Below are positions 60,790 to 64,000 of a stretch of DNA of 64,000 bases, piece after piece (within the stretch, counting starts at the first letter, position 1; every line of letters begins with the position of its first letter). The stretch is from Marchantia polymorpha subsp. ruderalis (Eukaryota; Streptophyta; Marchantiopsida; Marchantiales; Marchantiaceae), in NCBI GenBank assembly GCA_037833965.1, contig AP031356.1, positions 25,442,501 through 25,506,500 on the forward strand, written 5' to 3'. A program made the position numbers and the translations under genes. The notes below the pieces were generated by a model. It was not told where the DNA came from. It ran no database searches and worked only from the letters and a program-made list of their open reading frames with translations.

Positions 60790-63748
60790 AGAAGAATAAT
60801 GTTTGCTTCTCAGCTCACTGCTACTCCAGAGCCGACCGGGCTTGTACAGAAAGAGAAAGGTCCGAGAGACGAGATCAGCAATGTGATGACTGAGCAGACG
60901 CACGACCGTACGCCTGACCGAATCTCAGCGTCTTCACCTATGCAAAAATTGGAGACTTTTTCCACTTTCCATGGCCTTCACTCCTTCAGTGCGATCTATG
61001 TGATACAATTCTTTTTAGATATGTGTCTCCTCATTCCCTCTTAACGCTATCGCCTAGCAACTTATTCCTTTTTCGTTTCCAGAGATCAGCGGAAAGCAGA
61101 TGTCTGATCATGTATTTAAATCTTCATTAACTTCGAGACCGAAATGTCAGTTCTTTTTGTCAAAACTTCCCACGGAATTGCAACCATGTGGGTTATGTTA
61201 AACAATTCTCGTATGCGCCACCTCATTTGTTTTCAGATACGGGTATGTAGCAGTTGTATACCAATTTTCATCCATTCATTAAAGTTTGGAGGATGTTTAC
61301 ATCTCAGCACTTCGAGTATGTGAGCCTCTGCTTATATTTACTTGGTTCTCGTTCCAGAAGTTCCCCTATGGAGAATGACCGGTGCTACATGTACTCAACA
61401 GGAAAATAATGCTCTTTGGAGACCGATTCTTATTGCTGAACTTGATCCACACCATTCCAGTCTCCACAATATACTTGTGTGCAACAGGTAATTTCGACTG
61501 AAGACAAAAGAAGACTAATCACAGTTTTACAGACAAACAACAAAAAACCTACTAAATTCAACGCCCAAAATGGACTACCTACTCTGTCCTTTCCCGGACC
61601 AGTCAAAGAACAAAGAGCCTAAAAAGTTAGAGCTTCTTCGACTCCAGTTCAGCTTGAGAAAATCTGTGATGTCCAGTGAGATTTAAGGGTGACGGAACAT
61701 GGTGAATTTCTGCAGATCATTTCTCCAAGAATGAAAAATTTTATTTACTTTGAAGGTGGTTCTTTTTCATAGTGGCACGATGGTTGGCTTCAACGGAGAT
61801 TCATCGTCAGACTCCAGGTGGTGGCCCAGGCTTCTGATATCGCACCATTCTGCTGCCTCGTATCACAATACAAAGCAGAATCGAAATCTGCAGAGCGAGA
61901 GCACGTGCCTCATTCTTCTTCCCCACTTAATCAATCACCGCTTGCACGGGTGGTGTCCTTTGGTCCGGCGTCCACATCAGGAAATGTAGAGCTGAACGCA
62001 ATCGGAGGTCAAATGACAGCGACCCCATTCCTGAGATTCACGAATTCACTCCAAAATGGTCATGATAAGGACCAAATTTGGTTATCTGTGTAGACCATGT
62101 CGATTTATGTGAATAAATGGACGTTTAGGACTAACTTTAAGGAGGAGTCATCCCTCGTGGTACAGGTGGTCATCCCTGTATGCATTTATAGCTGAACATC
62201 TCCTGTCAGAAGCATCTCTCTCTGATCGAGACATGACAAAGTCTCCTCTCTAGCCACGTTTTGCGTATGGTTGTCTCGATGCTTTCCGTTGATCAGTGTG
62301 GTGCTTTAGTGCCCACTTGTATCCTTTCCAGTAAGGCGTATTCAATTAAGGGGATCTTACCAGGTAGTCACTTCACAGGCGAAAGCTGAAGCAATGCCCA
62401 CGACGAATGTGGATGTGCTCAAATCGCAGATAATTACTCTGCAATTTGTTTCTTGTCTGAACCAATTGAAGCAGCATGAATCTGGACTACAGTGCATCGA
62501 CTGTATTGATAACATAGAAAGGAAATCCCCGTACAGATCTATCGTCTATACGATCTCTGTTGTATTTGTTCTACCCTGAAGCATCGAAATGACGAATGGT
62601 GATTCCATTATCGAAGAAATTGATTCCATCCGATATCTTCGAGTTTCATTGAGGTTCTCTGTGAAATTTTCGAAGAAGAAACTCCCATTTGCAGTTTTCA
62701 TATGATGGCGATAATCACAGTGCAAATTCTGATAGCAAGAATCCATTAATTGTTTCTTGCGCGAGGGCAAGCACTATGTTTTGTCCATGTCACACGGCAG
62801 TCTAGAAGTCCACAATAATATGTACGATACACTCAACATGTACTGAATACTAATTTCGTCTGTCAGGACCAGTACTGCAGCGAGGTTGGTACGTATTCCA
62901 TTAATATGATCTTATTGCTCGTTCCTCTGTTGGAAGTATACCGAAACTCGTAGCAGAATACAGACCAGAATTGGTGACATGAAGGAGAGCGAAACTCAAC
63001 GCAAATTGCCACTTGGACTGCTTGCGACAGAGTCGTAGGTCACCTCATAAGACATTCATTGACACTGAGCAGCACTGACGAAAAGGATCTATTTCGTTTG
63101 TATCAAGGGGTGACTGTTGATTGTTGAGCAGGATACGTTTCATCGTTTTTATCCATACTGTCAATTTTGAACATGTTTGATCGTATAGGCCTTATCTTCG
63201 ATGCTTCTCACGATGTGTGGAGTACAGCTTGAACAACTAATAAAGCGCGAAGATAAAGGTGAAAGGGATGAAATTGAGGGATAGAGTCTCACTCAAAGGC
63301 TGTCAGTCTTACATGTGAGACTGTCCAAAGGGTGTGTTATGAAATTTAAATGCTCGCGAGCGACTTTGTGGTAGCATCTGCAACAATCAGTCTTTTCCAG
63401 CACCGTGGATCTGGGCAGAGCATTGCTGTAATGTACCAAAGCCATTGATCACGAGAGTTTGTCGGTTTCGACATGATACCGTGATGATTATGAGATGTGC
63501 AGTCGTACCGAAGCAACTGTACTTGAGTCTGGAAGCCATCAAATGCTGCTTAATGAAGAAACAGTGCTGTATACACCACATTCTCCAGTCAGATGCAGCA
63601 TTTGTGTACTCTGGAGTGTCTGGTTGTTCTTATTAGGCATCATGCTTCGAGACTCTCTGGACTTCATGACATTCTTCTACAAAGAATTTCCCGTGAAGAA
63701 ACTCCAGAAGACCACGTGGCCTTTAAGAAGTCAGTAGCAAAATTGCAA
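60790..63748 (+). other. Possible unknown multi-exon gene, exon-like segments only
   Basis: Several plus-strand segments read like coding exons. 60799-61041 starts MFASQLTATPEPTGLVQKEK. 61818-62090 includes SPLARVVSFGPASTSGN. 62382-62576 opens after CTTCACAG and includes FVSCLNQLKQHESGLQCID. 62590-62663 includes GDSIIEEIDSIRYLRVSLRF. 63637-63748 lies between TTATTAG and GTACAG and reads RLSGLHDILLQRISREETPE. I recognise no family and the splice chain is not established. The MAD2 gene of this window would look the same before its exons were recognised. Confidence 0.25.
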
Positions 63749-64000
63749 GTACAGGTACAGGCTCCTGGACTCCTGGAGTAGATGAATTGCAGAAGGAGAC
63801 AGCGTGAGTTTAATGCCAGGTGAGAAATCGGGTGAGAAACATTGGTTCAGAAGTCATAATCTAAGAATTTAATCGCGTATGATTTTAAGGATGATTCGTC
63901 TACGATTCATATTCTCGAGTACTGTACCTTTATTCTGCGGCCTGCGTCCGCTTCTAGTCTACAGAAGCCTGGTGCATCTGAAACGAAGATATGAATCTCA

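Noticed and set aside
1..64000. CRISPR arrays, bacterial operons, rRNA genes, endogenous viral genes
   Set aside because: No regularly spaced repeats, ribosome binding sites, rRNA signatures or viral hallmark proteins were seen; the window is plant nuclear DNA.

Overview
This is a nuclear segment of a land plant. It has intron-rich genes with GT-AG introns of about 85 to 900 bp, a cytoplasmic-type tRNA-Gln, plant gene families (AVT3-type amino acid transporter, DOXC-type 2-oxoglutarate oxygenase, alpha-glucan phosphorylase, MAD2) and large AT-rich blocks full of decayed Ty1/copia elements. The mix suggests a bryophyte, most probably a moss of the Physcomitrium type. That placement is inference from gene character and layout, not from a search.

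Layout. At 145-5954 (+) lies the 3' two thirds of an alpha-glucan phosphorylase gene, 13 exons, whose start lies upstream of the window. 5955-13880 is non-coding or unresolved. At 13883-15292 (+) is an uninterrupted AVT3-like amino acid transporter. 15293-21727 holds 3' flank, an AT-rich gap with an (AT)n run, and unresolved sequence. At 21728-23937 (-) is a complete MAD2 spindle-checkpoint gene in seven coding exons, one of only 16 nt, plus an intron in its 5' UTR. No single open frame shows more than a small part of it, so it is easily missed. 24400-31046 is intergenic with several short perfect hairpins. At 31047-33191 (+) is a three-exon 2OG-Fe(II) oxygenase. From 33.2 to 60 kb is a gene-poor, repeat-rich block: copia reverse transcriptase remains (+) near 38.3-38.8 kb, a tRNA-Gln(CTG) at 39.8 kb (-), a long AT desert at 40-44 kb, a decayed copia pol on the minus strand (49.8-53.7 kb) broken by an LTR-like repeat and a hAT-like element, three more copies of that repeat, and a copia gag pseudogene (58.1-58.9 kb). 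60.4-64 kb has more gene-like composition and some exon-like segments of unknown function.

The four recognised protein genes act in unrelated processes: starch/glucan breakdown, amino acid transport, mitotic checkpoint and specialised oxidation. I see no gene cluster or shared pathway. The most notable observations are the hidden MAD2 gene with its microexon, a GC-AG intron and a non-plant-like sequence signature in the phosphorylase, a transporter with an unusual loop, the nested transposon stack, and a recurring pattern of short perfect hairpins scattered through the non-coding DNA. I found no convincing new biological system.
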